DNA from: an uncultured Holdemanella sp.
Lineage (GTDB): Bacteria; Bacillota_I; Bacilli_A; Erysipelotrichales; Erysipelotrichaceae
Length of the DNA stretch: 6,424 nucleotides
Direction of reading: 5' to 3'
Assembly: GCF_934754935.1 (NCBI RefSeq)
Contig: NZ_CAKVJB010000060.1
Coordinates: 1 to 6,424 of the forward strand
The notes beneath the pieces are model-generated. The model ran no database searches. It was not told where the DNA came from and saw only the letters and a program-made list of their open reading frames with translations. The position numbers and the translations under genes are program-made. Below, piece after piece: positions 5,275-6,424 of the stretch. Numbering within the stretch: the first letter of the stretch is position 1; the number at the start of each line of letters is the position of its first letter.

Positions 5275-6238
5275 ATACACCCAATATTTATTGGAACATT
5301 TAGTGCGTTGGCACAGAATGGTGGATCTAATAGTGAAATTGTTTCTTTAAGTGAAGAAGTTATTGCGTATGAAGATACCATTCGTAAATATGCAAAAGAA
5401 TATGATATTGAGGATTATGTCACATTATTACAGGCAATTATGATGCAGGAGTCAGGAGGAAAAGGGAATGATCCAATGCAGGCAAGTGAGTCAGGGTACA
5501 ATACAAAATATCCTAGAGTACCTAATGGAATTACAGATCCTGAGTATTCTATTGAAGTGGGAACACATACTTTTCTGATTCTTTAAAAAAAGCAAAAGTA
5601 AAGGATTCATCCGATATAGAACGTATATATTTGGCTTTACAGGCATATAATTATGACTCTGGCTATATTGAATGGGCAATTCGTAATTTTGGTGGATATT
5701 TTAAATATAATGCATAACAGTTTTCTGACAATAAAAAACAAGAGTTAAATGTATTTGGGTATGGAGATCCTTCTTACGTTGATCATGTTATGAGATATGT
5801 AGGGATTACTTTTAGAGGAGGCACAAATCGACTTTTAATTATCTAGAAGCCTGGGTGATAAAGAATCTTTATGCATAGACCGGATTATATGGACAATGTA
5901 TATGGTTTGCCTGGGGAAGATTCTATGAATTATATGGCTATGATCCTGACTTTAGCGGTGATGGAAGCAGTTGCGTGAAGGAATTGGTGGCAGCACATCC
6001 AGATAAATTTGAACGATCTTCTTCACCAAAAGCTGGTGCAGTGTTCTCTGCTATTGGACACAACCATGTGTGGATAGTTATAGCAGTAAAAGATAATACT
6101 ATAACTGTTCAAAAAGGCAATTTGGATGGTATTACAAATACATTTCAAGATGCAAAAAAGGATTGGCAAACAAAATTTTATACTTTAGACCAATTAAGAT
6201 CTATATATGGTGGAGTGGTGTTTGCTAATCCTAAATAA
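5275..6238 (+). pseudogene. Degraded cell-wall hydrolase, lysozyme-like plus CHAP domains (conjugative-element type)
   Basis: Pieces in three frames read as one protein. The first (5275-5574) holds a lysozyme-like domain resembling the N-terminal half of Tn916 Orf14/CwlT: EEVIAYEDTIRKYAKEYDIE, then MMQESGGKGNDPMQASES, whose Glu (5449-5451) is the likely catalytic acid. One T missing from the run at 5571-5574 shifts the frame; SDSLKKAKVKD...YNYDSGYIEWAIRNFGGY continues until a TAA at 5715-5717, and reading resumes to about 5825. After a second shift near 5820-5834 and a TAG at 5876-5878, a CHAP amidase/endopeptidase domain follows: GQCIWFAWGRF (Cys 5897-5899) and GHNHVWIV (His 6065-6067), ending VVFANPK. 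The usual E in QEGN is K (6113-6115). The N-terminal membrane anchor is mostly lost. Such enzymes open peptidoglycan for conjugation; this copy is dead. Confidence 0.8.
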
Positions 6239-6257
6239 AAGTATGATTTTCACAGTA

Positions 6258-6350
6258 CCTCGATTGAAGATGACATGATAGATAATAAGAATATATTACC
6301 AAATAATATAAATATGCTGTATTTTCTTAATTAAATATTACGTATTGAAT
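6258..6350. repeat. 93-bp direct repeat, right copy
   Basis: Second copy of the sequence at 3204-3296, same orientation, 88 percent identical by hand count and gapless. It begins 20 bases after the hydrolase pseudogene and stops exactly where the IS-end-like sequence starts. Its shared end, GTATTGAAT, is followed by TGAGTATTCC here but GAATCTAAAT in the left copy. Confidence 0.85.
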
Positions 6351-6424
6351 TGAGTATTCCGCTATCTGAAGTCCATGCAATACGCTACAGAAGTCCACAT
6401 AATCCGTTAAAGAAGTCCATTTTT
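6351..6424. mobile_element. Possible IS21-family terminus with 22-bp repeats, continues past the window
   Basis: GAAGTCCA occurs three times at 6368-6375, 6390-6397 and 6412-6419, exactly 22 bases apart, each preceded by a related CG(C/T)TA stretch. On the minus strand this reads as TGGACTTC repeats. Multiple short repeats inside the ends are known for IS21-family elements, which also begin with TG, as this segment does at 6351. No transposase gene (istA/istB) is inside the window, so the call rests on the repeat layout and on the sharp break in the neighbouring direct repeat. Confidence 0.45.

Noticed and set aside
5491..5679. 62-codon minus-strand open frame
   Set aside because: It is antisense to the hydrolase pseudogene, whose frames carry clear domain motifs.
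1..6424. CRISPR array, tRNA or rRNA genes
   Set aside because: No regularly spaced long repeats apart from the three short 22-bp-period units at the right edge, which have no spacer structure, and no tRNA cloverleaf or rRNA motif was seen.

Overview
The window looks like a low-GC Bacillota chromosome, most likely an Erysipelotrichia-type gut bacterium. The evidence is the AT-rich sequence, strong AAGGAGG ribosome binding sites, an L13-type leader before rplM, and protein relatives that I associate with Firmicutes. The genus cannot be fixed from the sequence alone.

Positions 1-1123 are conserved core: a promoter, a probable L13 autoregulatory leader, rplM (L13), rpsI (S9) and a strong intrinsic terminator. 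Everything to the right is an accessory graveyard next to the 3' end of rpsI. In order it holds: a possible integrase scrap (1149-1270); an intact minus-strand AAA_14/DUF4143 ATPase (1304-2512) whose start is preceded by a 39-bp palindrome; unidentified gene tails (2633-2827); a densely hairpinned stretch resembling a group II intron piece (2853-2996); and the catalytic end of a tyrosine recombinase on the minus strand (about 3000-3203).

Positions 3204-3296 and 6258-6350 are a 93-bp direct repeat (82 of 93 identical by my alignment). It flanks a block of about 3 kb. This block contains an intact XRE/TPR cytoplasmic regulator of the RRNPP peptide-receptor type (3427-4695), a frameshifted N-terminal scrap resembling a radical SAM peptide maturase (4774-4930), a small two-helix membrane protein (4951-5166), a terminator, and a cell-wall hydrolase pseudogene (lysozyme-like plus CHAP, 5275-6238) of the kind carried by Tn916/Tn1549-like conjugative elements. 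The right-hand repeat breaks off exactly where three GAAGTCCA repeats at 22-bp spacing begin, which look like the end of an IS21-family element leaving the window.

The likely history is repeated integration and decay of conjugative elements beside rpsI, leaving three apparently intact accessory genes: the ATPase, the regulator and the small membrane protein. The most interesting lead is the receptor-type regulator beside a radical SAM maturase remnant. It suggests the block was once a peptide-regulated RiPP locus, now disabled. I do not see a complete novel system in the window.
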